Below are positions 1 through 6,616 of a DNA stretch of 8,113 bases, one piece after another. The position numbers were made by a program, and so were the translations under genes. Origin of the DNA: Archangium sp. (GTDB lineage: Bacteria > Myxococcota > Myxococcia > Myxococcales > Myxococcaceae); the NCBI GenBank assembly GCA_016793585.1, contig JAEUJR010001049.1:1-8113 (forward strand), read 5' to 3'. The notes under the pieces are model-generated. The model had not been told where the DNA came from. It was given only the letters and a program-made list of their open reading frames with translations, and ran no database searches. How positions within the stretch are numbered: the stretch's first letter is position 1; each line of letters begins with the position of its first letter.

Positions 1-863
1 ACGCGATGGGCCGCCGCGAGCGCGTCGGCCAGCTGCTCCACGATGCGCACGCCCCGCTCGAGCCGCATGGGCCCCGCGTCGAGCTCGTCGCCCAGCGTGC
101 GCCCCTGCAGGAACTCCATGACGCAGTAGACGACCTCGGGCCCCTTCGGGCCGGGCTCCTGCACGAAGTCGCTGATCTCCACGATGTGCTCGTGGTTGAT
201 CTGATTCACCGTGCGCGCTTCCTGGAAGAAGCGGTGAACGAGCTCGGGGTTCTGGTACTGCTCGGCGCGCAGCACCTTCACCGCCGCGAGCCGGCCGAGC
301 GCCTGGTGCCTGGCGCGGTACACGGTGCCCATCGAGCCCTGGCCGAGAATGCCCTCGAGGTTCCACGGGCCCAGCGAGGTGCGCGAGAACGCCTTGTCGG
401 CCACCAGCTTGGGGCCCGACATCAACGTCTTGTCCATGCGCACGAGCGCACGCTTCAGCTCCGAGAGGTTCGCGAAGCGCGCGGCCGGGCTCTGCTGCAG
501 GCACTTCTCGAGCACGGGCTGCAGGTGCAGCGCGTTCGAAGGCAGGGCCGAGCCGTCATAGGGCTTGCCCGTGATGAGGTGCACCAGCAACGCCCCCATC
601 GCGTAGACGTCGGAGCGCGGCGTCGGCCCCGACGAGGCGCGCTCCGGCGCGGAGTAGCCGAGAATCGGCAGCGGGTCGGGCACCACCGCCTCGACCTGCC
701 GGCCGTACATCGTCACGCGCTGCGGCGACACGTCACCCAGCGTCTCGGCCTTGCCCTGCTTCTCGAAGCGGTCGCACAGGGCCCACACGATGCGCACCGC
801 CTCGTCAGGCGGGAGCGGGCCTTCTTTGAGTCTCACGTCGAGGGTGATGCGGCCGTCTGACAT
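1..863 (-). CDS. Serine/threonine protein kinase with an N-terminal degenerate kinase C-lobe (3' end outside window)
   Basis: Hanks-type kinase; 287 codons are visible and the C-terminal part lies beyond the left edge. Residues 20-145 read as a kinase C-lobe alone: 'LGDVSPQRV' (42-50) sits where myxobacterial kinases have HRDVSPQNV, then SAPER (71-75), SDVYAMG (84-90) and a helix ending in PAARF (126-130). The HRD His/Arg and the Mg-binding Asn are replaced (Leu/Gly, Arg49), no DFG is visible, and no N-lobe precedes it. A second, ordinary kinase domain begins near 166: Gly-rich loop LGQGSMGTV (173-181), AVK with Lys196, helix-C Glu215, hinge VMEF (248-251). Its catalytic loop would lie outside the window. 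The ATG at 863 is preceded in frame by TAG eight codons upstream with no other start between, so the missing N-lobe is not a wrong start call. No clear Shine-Dalgarno is seen. It lies 49 bp after the FecR-lipoprotein gene, probably in the same transcript. Protein phosphorylation is near certain for the family; substrate and membrane anchoring cannot be judged. Confidence 0.9.
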   Translation of the reverse strand, partial: MSDGRITLDVRLKEGPLPPDEAVRIVWALCDRFEKQGKAETLGDVSPQRVTMYGRQVEAVVPDPLPILGYSAPERASSGPTPRSDVYAMGALLVHLITGKPYDGSALPSNALHLQPVLEKCLQQSPAARFANLSELKRALVRMDKTLMSGPKLVADKAFSRTSLGPWNLEGILGQGSMGTVYRARHQALGRLAAVKVLRAEQYQNPELVHRFFQEARTVNQINHEHIVEISDFVQEPGPKGPEVVYCVMEFLQGRTLGDELDAGPMRLERGVRIVEQLADALAAAHR

Positions 864-891
864 CGCGCGCGGACGAGTCTAGCGGAGCAGC

Positions 892-913
892 AGCGACTTC
901 GAACGAAATCGCT
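892..913. repeat. 22-bp imperfect inverted repeat between lipoprotein and kinase genes
   Basis: AGCGACTTCG at 892-901 and CGAAATCGCT at 904-913 are complementary except for one C/A mismatch, around a 2-bp centre; the core contains TTCGAA. It occupies nearly half of the 49-bp gap and touches the last base of the lipoprotein stop codon. In the minus-strand mRNA it can form a stem just after that stop. No U-run follows on the minus strand, so it is a poor intrinsic terminator. It could be an intercistronic mRNA hairpin tuning kinase expression, a protein-binding site, or chance. Confidence 0.45.
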
Positions 914-2811
914 CAGCGCTTGAGCCGTCGCAACCAGTACGAGTCGCTCTCGCCCAGCACCATGCGGAAGAGCACCGTGTCGACCGCGCCCACCTTCACC
1001 GAGAAGCGGCCTCCTTCGTCGAGCTTCACGGCGCGCCCGTTGATGAAGAGCTGCGCGTTCTTCGGCGCGGCGCCGGTGGCCTTCGTCTCGGGCGTCGCCC
1101 GCTCCTGGTTCAGCGGGCGTTCGATCAGCAGCGAGGTGCGGGCGTTGTCGTAGACGACCGAGAGCTTGTTCATCGGCTTGCTGCCCAGCCCCGCGCCGTT
1201 GGCGTCGAGCGGCAGGGCCGACCACTGAAACTCACCTTCTTCGAGCACGCCGGGCTCGAGCACCAGCCGCGTCTCGGCCACCTTCCGGTCGACGACGACG
1301 GTCGTGTCCCGGTACAGCTGGAAGCGGTAGGCCTTCGCCTCGGGCGCCTCGCGGAACACGAACGTCAGCGCAGGCACCTTCGATTGGTAGAAGACGGTCG
1401 CCTTCTGGCCGGTCTCGGCGACGGTGTCGGTGCGGGTCGCGGTGTCGCGGGCCGAGGCCGTGTCGGTGAGGAAGTCGACACGCCCCGACCTGGTGGCTTC
1501 GCCCTTCTCGTCGAGCACGCGAAAGTAGAGCGGCGCGCGCGACACCAGCGGCACCACCACCTGCTTGCCCACGGCGCCCTGCACCACCGTCGCTTCGAAG
1601 CCGGGGTCCTTCGCCACCTGAACGCGGTTGGTGTCGTCGGGCAGCGCGATGGCGAGGTCTTTCACGCCGTCGGCGTAGACCCGAATGCGCGGCAACGGGC
1701 TCACCACCAGGCCCGGCTTCGGCGACGGCGCCGGCACCGCAGCGCCTGCATCGACGAGCACCGAGTCGCCGGCCTTCACCGTCGTCGGCTTGCCGTTCAC
1801 CAGCACCGTCACGTCACCGGCGCGTACGTCGACCCGCTTCTTCTTGCCGACCTGCGTGACGGCGACCGAGGCCGGCCCCGCGCTCGTCACCTCGACGTCG
1901 CCGAGGCTGGCCGCGCCGGCCTTCGAGAAGTGCAGCGTCATCGGGCCGACGACCTTCGACAAGGCGAGCACCGACTGCCCATTCTCGGTGCGGGTGCCCT
2001 CGGCCACGCCGCTCGCGCCGGCGCCGATGATGGCCTTCACGCCGGGCGCTTCGACCCGCGCCGCGGCACCGGCAGGCACCTGAAACGCCGTGCCCGGCTC
2101 GAGCGCCTGCTTCGCCTTCGCCGCGCTGAAGCGTTTGTCACCGGGGCGCTTGAGCTGCGGTTTGCCGAACTCCACGACGAGCGAGACGGGGTCGACCTGC
2201 GGCGGGGCCGGCGCGACGGGCGGCTGCTCGAACTCGAGTGAACCGAAGCTGACGCCGAACGACTCACCGGCCTTCGCCGTGCGCACGCCCGCGTCGGGCA
2301 CCTCGAACTCGATGGTGCCGAAGGTGACGTCGCCCGAGACGCCGCCGTCGACGAAGCGCAGGCGGCCGGTGGCGCCGTCACTCAAGCGGGCGACGCCGAA
2401 GGGCGTTCGCACCGACAAGCCGCTCCAGCCGGTGCCACCGTCGTCGTCGGTGAGAAACGAGATGTCGCCGGCCAGCACCTCGACGCTGCTCAGCTTCGCG
2501 CCCACCTTGAAGCGCGTGTCTTCGCCCAGCTCGAGCTCGCGACCGCCGAGGTCACGCAGCACCGCGCGGCTCTTCGCGCCCGTGGCCACGATGTCGTCTT
2601 CGAAGAGCGGCCCCTTCACCGCCTTCGACACACCGCCGTCGCGCTCGAGGTCGACCAGGCCTTCGAGCGCCACCAGCGTCGCCACCGACGGCAGCGCCAC
2701 CGGCTGCAGCGGCTTGACGACGGGGGCCGGGTCGAGGGGCGGGTCGCTCGACTCCGGGCACCCAGCGAGGGCGACGAGCGCGCCCAGCCACGCAGCACGA
2801 GCCCGGCTCAT
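913..2811 (-). CDS. FecR-domain lipoprotein
   Basis: 632-residue predicted lipoprotein. The signal peptide (MSRARAAWLGALVALAGC) ends in lipobox LAGC, with Cys18 as the lipidated residue and Pro at +2, so nothing indicates inner-membrane retention by the Asp+2 rule. Residues ~45-195 look like a FecR domain: 'GLVDLERDGG', 'GPLFEDDIVATGAKSRAVL', then 'LELGEDTRFKVG'. A second, diverged FecR-like copy covers ~210-358, with 'VDVRAGDVTVLVNGKPTTVKAGDSV'-type sequence near its end. Residues ~370-450 and ~475-557 look like fibronectin-type beta-sandwiches, and ~585-620 ('FINGRAVKLDEGGRFSVKV') resembles the glucodextranase-type Ig-like domain often found at the end of myxobacterial FecR proteins. Canonical FecR relays outer-membrane receptor state to a sigma factor, but no sigma-factor or TonB-receptor gene is present, so only the fold is inherited, not that pathway. 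The start is fixed by a GAGAAGG Shine-Dalgarno four bases upstream and the 4-bp overlap with the preceding barrel gene. Domain calls are by eye. Confidence 0.88.
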   Translation of the reverse strand: MSRARAAWLGALVALAGCPESSDPPLDPAPVVKPLQPVALPSVATLVALEGLVDLERDGGVSKAVKGPLFEDDIVATGAKSRAVLRDLGGRELELGEDTRFKVGAKLSSVEVLAGDISFLTDDDGGTGWSGLSVRTPFGVARLSDGATGRLRFVDGGVSGDVTFGTIEFEVPDAGVRTAKAGESFGVSFGSLEFEQPPVAPAPPQVDPVSLVVEFGKPQLKRPGDKRFSAAKAKQALEPGTAFQVPAGAAARVEAPGVKAIIGAGASGVAEGTRTENGQSVLALSKVVGPMTLHFSKAGAASLGDVEVTSAGPASVAVTQVGKKKRVDVRAGDVTVLVNGKPTTVKAGDSVLVDAGAAVPAPSPKPGLVVSPLPRIRVYADGVKDLAIALPDDTNRVQVAKDPGFEATVVQGAVGKQVVVPLVSRAPLYFRVLDEKGEATRSGRVDFLTDTASARDTATRTDTVAETGQKATVFYQSKVPALTFVFREAPEAKAYRFQLYRDTTVVVDRKVAETRLVLEPGVLEEGEFQWSALPLDANGAGLGSKPMNKLSVVYDNARTSLLIERPLNQERATPETKATGAAPKNAQLFINGRAVKLDEGGRFSVKVGAVDTVLFRMVLGESDSYWLRRLKR

Positions 2812-4316
2812 CGCGCCTTCTCGAGCTCGATCTGGAAGATGGCCTGGTCTCCGTCGGCGACCTCGACGAGGCGCGTCTGGGTGACGTGCTTCGGCGCCTC
2901 GATGACGAGCGTGTACTTGCCGCCGGCGACGTCGGCTTCGAAGCGCCCGTCGGCCTTCACCGCCTGCTTGAGCTTGAGCTCGACGATGCGCACGGTGGCC
3001 TTGGCGACGGGCCCCGCCGCGCTGCTGATGACGCCGCGAATCTTGGCCTTCGTGCGCTGCGCGAGCGGCTCGAGGGTGACGTCGAGCGTGGCCGTCGACT
3101 CGGGCACCACCTGCACCGATTCGTCGGCGATCGCGTAGCCGTCGAGCGACACCACCACCTTCACGGGGCCGGGGCCCGCCGGCTCGAGCGCGTACGTGCC
3201 GGTCGCCGAGGTGAGCACGTTCACCGCGCCCATGACGACCTTCGCGCCGGCCAGCGGCTTGTCGGCCTTCGACTTCACGACGCCGGTGATGCGGCCGGGC
3301 CCCGTCGGCACCGGCAGCACGAGCGTGACGATGACGGGCGTGCCCGGGGTGACGACGATGTCTCGCGACGCGGCCTTGAAGCCGTTGGCGGTGGCCTTCA
3401 CCGAGGCCGGCCCGGCGCGCAGCCCGACGACCTCGAACGCGCCCGAGGCGTCGCTGGTGACGGTGACGGCGCCGACGGTCACCTTCGCCCCGGCGATGGA
3501 GCCCCCATCGACCCGCGTCACCTTGCCCACCACCGAGGGCGCTTCAGCCAGCGGCTTCTCTGCTCCCGGCGGCGCCTCGCGACGACCGACGAGCGACGGG
3601 CCGATTCCAAAACGCAGCACCGACTCGGTGGCGCTGGTGACGACCGCGGAGCGGCCATACCCCAGCACCGAGTAGTCGCCCGTCACCGCGAGGCCCAGCG
3701 TGAAAGGGCCGAGCTCGACGAAGCCCCACCGAAGCTGCGCCGTGAGGCTGAAGCCCAGCGTCTGCGCCGAGGCGAACGTGTAGTCGATGCGCCCGCCAGC
3801 CAGAATCGTCAGCTGCGCGAGCGGCTCGAGCAACAGGTTCGCGCCGCCCACGACTCCGAAGAGGCCGGTCGAGACCGCGGTGCCCGTCGAGGTCGAGAGC
3901 AGGGTGCTGCGGGCGAGCACGAAGCCGGCGTGGCCCTCGACCGAGAAGAGCAGGCTCGGCTGCCAGCGGAAGGCCGCGGTGGCGTACGTCTTCAGGCCGA
4001 ACTGTTCGATCGGGTCGCCCGTCAGCTGGCCGTTCACCTGCCGCTGCACCTTCGAGAAGTCGCTGCGCACCTCGAGGCCGGCGCCGAGCCAGGGCCTGAA
4101 GAAGACGACGCCGAGCAGCTGGCCAGAAGGCGCGACGACGCCGCGAGGCGAGATCTTCGTCTCGACGGCATCGACGGTGATCTGCTGGAAACCGCGGAGC
4201 GCACCGCCTGCGAGCAGTGAGACGCGGGTGTGAACCCACTGTTCGTCGTGGAGACTCCCGATGGGTTGAGCGAACGCGCTCGAAGCGAGCACGAAGACGA
4301 GGGCGAACAGGCGCAC
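2808..4316 (-). CDS. Outer-membrane beta-barrel protein with three carboxypeptidase regulatory-like domains
   Basis: 502 residues from a GTG start. Residues 1-16 (MRLFALVFVLASSAFA) form a compact signal peptide with AFA before Gln17. Residues ~28-242 alternate hydrophobic and polar residues with strand pairs such as 'GAGLEVRSDFSKV', 'SLLFSVEGHAGFVLA', 'LTILAGGRIDYTFA' and 'FTLGLAVTGDYSVLG', as in an outer-membrane barrel. After a Pro/Ala linker (~246-262) come three beta-sandwich repeats at ~260-335, ~340-416 and ~423-498. Each has the CarboxypepD_reg pattern: 'G.V....G..iAGAkV..G', then 'TSdAsGaFev..L.aGp..Vka...G'. Such domains commonly act as binding or spacer modules on surface proteins. 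The start was chosen for the signal peptide; GTG at 4388 (with AAGGG four bases upstream) and ATG at 4421 are in-frame alternatives, but that stretch has about one third A/T third positions and would add ~24-35 Arg-rich residues. It is first in the leftward cluster. Ligand and exact topology are unknown. Confidence 0.87.
   Translation of the reverse strand: MRLFALVFVLASSAFAQPIGSLHDEQWVHTRVSLLAGGALRGFQQITVDAVETKISPRGVVAPSGQLLGVVFFRPWLGAGLEVRSDFSKVQRQVNGQLTGDPIEQFGLKTYATAAFRWQPSLLFSVEGHAGFVLARSTLLSTSTGTAVSTGLFGVVGGANLLLEPLAQLTILAGGRIDYTFASAQTLGFSLTAQLRWGFVELGPFTLGLAVTGDYSVLGYGRSAVVTSATESVLRFGIGPSLVGRREAPPGAEKPLAEAPSVVGKVTRVDGGSIAGAKVTVGAVTVTSDASGAFEVVGLRAGPASVKATANGFKAASRDIVVTPGTPVIVTLVLPVPTGPGRITGVVKSKADKPLAGAKVVMGAVNVLTSATGTYALEPAGPGPVKVVVSLDGYAIADESVQVVPESTATLDVTLEPLAQRTKAKIRGVISSAAGPVAKATVRIVELKLKQAVKADGRFEADVAGGKYTLVIEAPKHVTQTRLVEVADGDQAIFQIELEKAR
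2812..2822 (-). promoter_or_regulatory. Shine-Dalgarno and ATGA stop/start overlap coupling two genes
   Basis: On the minus strand GAGAAGG (2822-2816) lies four bases before the lipoprotein ATG (2811-2809), inside the last codons of the barrel gene, whose TGA occupies 2810-2808. The ATGA overlap and the internal ribosome site are typical of translational coupling, which would keep the two envelope proteins at related levels. Confidence 0.75.
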
Positions 4317-4419
4317 GGACGACCGAACGGTAGCACGGGCGCAGCCGACGCCACGGAAACGAACGCAAACGGCTGACGCGCGACGCACGCCGCCCTTCCC
4401 TGCTATCTCGCTCTTCGGC
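4317..4419. promoter_or_regulatory. Divergent intergenic region presumed to hold two promoters
   Basis: These 103 bases separate the leftward barrel gene from the rightward Kelch gene, so promoters for both directions should lie here or just inside the genes. TGCTATCTC at 4401-4409 could be an extended -10 for the Kelch gene, but I see no matching -35 element, and no good minus-strand pair either. No inverted repeat or operator stands out. The region is less G/C-biased in codon-like phase than flanking genes, supporting noncoding status. Neither gene has a convincing Shine-Dalgarno next to its chosen start, so short or absent leaders are possible. Confidence 0.4.
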
Positions 4420-5562
4420 ATGTCGCTGGGTCTGCTCCTGTGCACGTTGGTCCTCGGGCAGGGGCGGGTGACCCCCGCTGGCGCCTTGACCATCCCGCGC
4501 ACACAGCACACGGCGACGCTCCTGCTCGATGGCCGCGTGTTGGTGGCAGGAGGCCGCAGCCAGACGGCGACCGACACGCTCTCGAGCACCGAGCTGTTCG
4601 ACCCGGTGAAGAACGTGTGGCGCGCGGGGCCTCCCATGAACGTCGCGCGGGCGGGCCACACGGCGACGGCGCTGCTCGATGGCCGGGTGCTGGTGGTGGG
4701 CGGCACGGCGCCGGCGGCCGATGGCTCGTCACGCTTCGAGTCGCTCGCGTCGGCCGAGGTCTTCGACCCGAAGAAGAACGAGTGGGCGACCGTCGGAGCG
4801 TTGACCGACGCGCGCAACGGGCACACGGCCACGCGCCTGCAGGACGGCAGCGTGCTGGTCGTCGGCGGCGCGAGGCCCGTGCACCAGCACCTCGCCAGCG
4901 TCGAGCGCTTCGACCCTCAGACGAACACGTTCTCTTCGAGGCGGCCGCTCTCGCGCGCGCGCTGGCTGCACGACGCGGTGCTGTTGAAGGACGGCAGCGT
5001 GGTGGTGCTTGGCGGGCGCTCGAATCAGGGGGCGGGCGACGCGGGCACGCCGATGCCGAAGCCGGGCACTGCGGTGGCGAGCGTCGAGCGCTTCGATGCG
5101 TCGAGCGGCGTGTGGCACGAGGTGCCCGAGATGAGCGAGCCGCGCCAGCGCACGGCGGTGGTGAGCGCCGGCAATCGCGTCATCGTGTTCGGCGGCCAGA
5201 CGACGACGATGTCGACCAACTACGTCGAGTGGTGGGAGCCGGGCGGCGACGGGTGGGCGCAGTCGAAGAGCCACCTCTCGGTGCCCATCGCAGGCCACAC
5301 GGCCACGGTGCTGCCGTCGGGAGACGTGCTGGTCGCCGGAGGAGAGCCGCCGTCGGCCGTCGACACGGCCCGCGTGCAGCGCTGGGCGCACGAGCAGGAG
5401 AAGTGGTGTCTGGCCGGACAGCTGAAGACCTCGCGCAAGGCGCACACCGCGACGCTGCTGAAAGACGGCTCGGTGTTGTTCGCCGGCGGCGCGTCGGCAG
5501 GCATGACCGAGGCGACCGCCGAACGGTGGACGCCTGCGAAGGGCGAGTGCGTCGAGCCCTGA
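4420..5562 (+). CDS. Secreted Kelch-repeat seven-bladed beta-propeller protein
   Basis: 380 residues consisting almost entirely of seven Kelch-type repeats at 25-74, 75-129, 130-178, 179-239, 240-287, 288-336 and 337-380. The consensus is 'aRagHTATlL.DGsVLVvGG', then 'aSvErFDP..n.W....'; the GG doublet and downstream aromatic are kept in most, while repeat 4 carries a longer Gly/Ala/Pro loop (~201-219) and repeat 5 lacks the HTAT. Repeat 7 stops before its outer strand, and residues 16-24 (RVTPAGALT) resemble the blade-closing 'W.tvGALT' at 122-129, so the N-terminus probably closes the ring. Residues 1-13 (MSLGLLLCTLVLG) form a short hydrophobic leader with no basic residue, so export is likely but not certain; Cys8 does not sit in a good lipobox. 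Kelch propellers usually bind protein or sugar, or act as galactose-oxidase-like enzymes; no copper-oxidase motif is recognised, so a binding role is likelier. The ATG at 4420 has no close upstream alternative. It is first of four rightward genes. Confidence 0.88.
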   Translation: MSLGLLLCTLVLGQGRVTPAGALTIPRTQHTATLLLDGRVLVAGGRSQTATDTLSSTELFDPVKNVWRAGPPMNVARAGHTATALLDGRVLVVGGTAPAADGSSRFESLASAEVFDPKKNEWATVGALTDARNGHTATRLQDGSVLVVGGARPVHQHLASVERFDPQTNTFSSRRPLSRARWLHDAVLLKDGSVVVLGGRSNQGAGDAGTPMPKPGTAVASVERFDASSGVWHEVPEMSEPRQRTAVVSAGNRVIVFGGQTTTMSTNYVEWWEPGGDGWAQSKSHLSVPIAGHTATVLPSGDVLVAGGEPPSAVDTARVQRWAHEQEKWCLAGQLKTSRKAHTATLLKDGSVLFAGGASAGMTEATAERWTPAKGECVEP

Positions 5563-5643
5563 ACGTTTCGTTGCCGCGAGTCGCAGGAATCGATCACTCC
5601 ACGCCCAAATGAATTGGCGGCGGTGGGCCCGTGACGAACCAGC

Positions 5644-6564
5644 ATGATGCTCGCGCTTCTGGTGTCGTCGGTCGTCGCTGCTGAAGAGTGGAGTGCTCCG
5701 CCGATGGTGCCAGCGCCCGACGTCGTCGAGGCGCCAATGATGCCCCCGCCGCTCGTGTCCGCGAGTGTGTCTTCCGCGGGAGTCGCGACGGGTGCACCGC
5801 CGGTGACGACTGCACCCGCAGTGACGACTGGGCCCTCCGTGACGACTGGAGCCTCCGTGACGACCGGACCTGGCGCGATGCCTGCCGCAACGACCGGACC
5901 TGTCTCGATCGGTGCAGCCTCGGTTTCGGGCACGCCTGTGATACCAGCTCGCACGCAGGGGGTTGATGAACGTACGCAACCCGCGCCGCCCGTGCCTCCC
6001 GCGCCGTCACCACACGCGCGGCAGACGACGCCTCCACCAGAACCAGAGCCAGAGTTTCCGCTCTGGCAGGTGAGCGCGCTCGGCACGGCGACGCTGCCGA
6101 CAGCACTCGACGGCAGCGCGTTTCTCGTCGGCGCGAGAGCCGAGCTCGACGTCTGGCGCATCGGCGTGCTCGTCACCGTCGATCAGTCAGGAACCACGCC
6201 GTTCTCCCTGAGCAGCGGCCAGCAGTGGACGGCGCTCGGCGGCTACGCGGTGCTGGTGAACAGGTGGGCGCGCCTGCGGCTGCTCGGCGGCGTGAGTGGA
6301 ACGTCGACGACGACCCTGGCGCCGACGCTGGGCGCGAACGTACGGGTGGGCTGGTCGTTCCTCGGGGCCGAGGCCGCGGCGGTGCTCACGCCGTTCGGAG
6401 CGTTTCAACAGCTCGACCTGTGCGCCGAGGGCATTCTGCGGGGCGGCATCTTCGAGCTGCACGCCGGCTACCGCGCGCGCTTCATCGACACGACTGGTGC
6501 AGGCTCATTGCTCACCACGGCTCCCCTCGCCGGGCCGCACGTCGCGCTCGGCGTCGCCTTCTGA
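5644..6564 (+). CDS. Exported Pro/Thr-rich protein with C-terminal outer-membrane beta-barrel
   Basis: 306 residues in three parts. Residues 1-13 (MMLALLVSSVVAA) form a short signal peptide before Glu14. Residues ~17-137 are a low-complexity stretch rich in Pro, Thr, Ala and Val with four tandem VTT[AG][PA][ASG]-type hexapeptides (54-77) and a closing 'PEPEPEFP'. Residues ~141-306 look like an eight-strand barrel: alternating strands such as 'SAFLVGARAELDVWRIGVLVTV', 'RLRLLGGVSGT' and 'GGIFELHAGYRARF', ending '...GPHVALGVAF' with the C-terminal Phe that the BAM machinery recognises. The flexible segment could span peptidoglycan or project from the barrel. The gene starts 81 bp after the Kelch stop, with no clear Shine-Dalgarno; Met at 5647 is an equally possible start. 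No catalytic motif was seen and the function is unknown. It shares the strand motif GWSFL with the next gene. Confidence 0.8.
   Translation: MMLALLVSSVVAAEEWSAPPMVPAPDVVEAPMMPPPLVSASVSSAGVATGAPPVTTAPAVTTGPSVTTGASVTTGPGAMPAATTGPVSIGAASVSGTPVIPARTQGVDERTQPAPPVPPAPSPHARQTTPPPEPEPEFPLWQVSALGTATLPTALDGSAFLVGARAELDVWRIGVLVTVDQSGTTPFSLSSGQQWTALGGYAVLVNRWARLRLLGGVSGTSTTTLAPTLGANVRVGWSFLGAEAAAVLTPFGAFQQLDLCAEGILRGGIFELHAGYRARFIDTTGAGSLLTTAPLAGPHVALGVAF
5803..5874 (+). repeat. Four 18-bp tandem repeats coding VTT-hexapeptides
   Basis: Units begin at 5803, 5821, 5839 and 5857, each starting GTGACGAC[T/C] followed by nine more variable bases, in frame, encoding VTTAPA, VTTGPS, VTTGAS and VTTGPG. A weaker ACGACCGGACCT copy follows near 5889. 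Short in-frame repeats of this kind expand and contract by slippage, so the length of the Pro/Thr linker may vary between strains. Confidence 0.85.
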
Positions 6565-6616
6565 GGACCCACCTCGTGCCCACGAAAGATCGACACGTCG
6601 CGCCCGCTGCACTCTG

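Noticed and set aside
6..860. Long open frame on the plus strand opposite the kinase gene
   Set aside because: Arg/His/Leu-rich shadow of GC-rich coding DNA; the minus strand carries clear kinase motifs in a different frame.
2886..4220. 444-residue plus-strand open frame opposite the barrel-CRD gene
   Set aside because: Composition is extremely Arg/His/Gly-rich with no recognisable motif; the opposite strand shows a signal peptide and three coherent repeats.
4317..4832. N-terminal extension of the barrel-CRD frame to 4832
   Set aside because: It would run antisense through the Kelch gene and bury the signal peptide 170 residues inside the protein.
5563..5643. Possible half operator GATCAC in the Kelch-barrel gap
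   Set aside because: No matching second half-site at N4 or N6 spacing, and no other structure seen in these 81 bases.
4729..6176. Minus-strand open frames opposite the Kelch and Pro/Thr-rich genes
   Set aside because: Low-complexity Arg- or Gly/Thr/Val-rich translations that span a clear intergenic gap; no start signals and no family resemblance.
6574..6585. TCGTG-CC-CACGA inverted repeat between the two barrel genes
   Set aside because: Five-base arms with a 2-base centre and no T-run; expected by chance in GC-rich DNA.
6296..6616. Upstream extension of the lipoprotein frame
   Set aside because: Overlaps the preceding barrel gene, is Arg/Ser-rich, and would place the lipobox far from the N-terminus.
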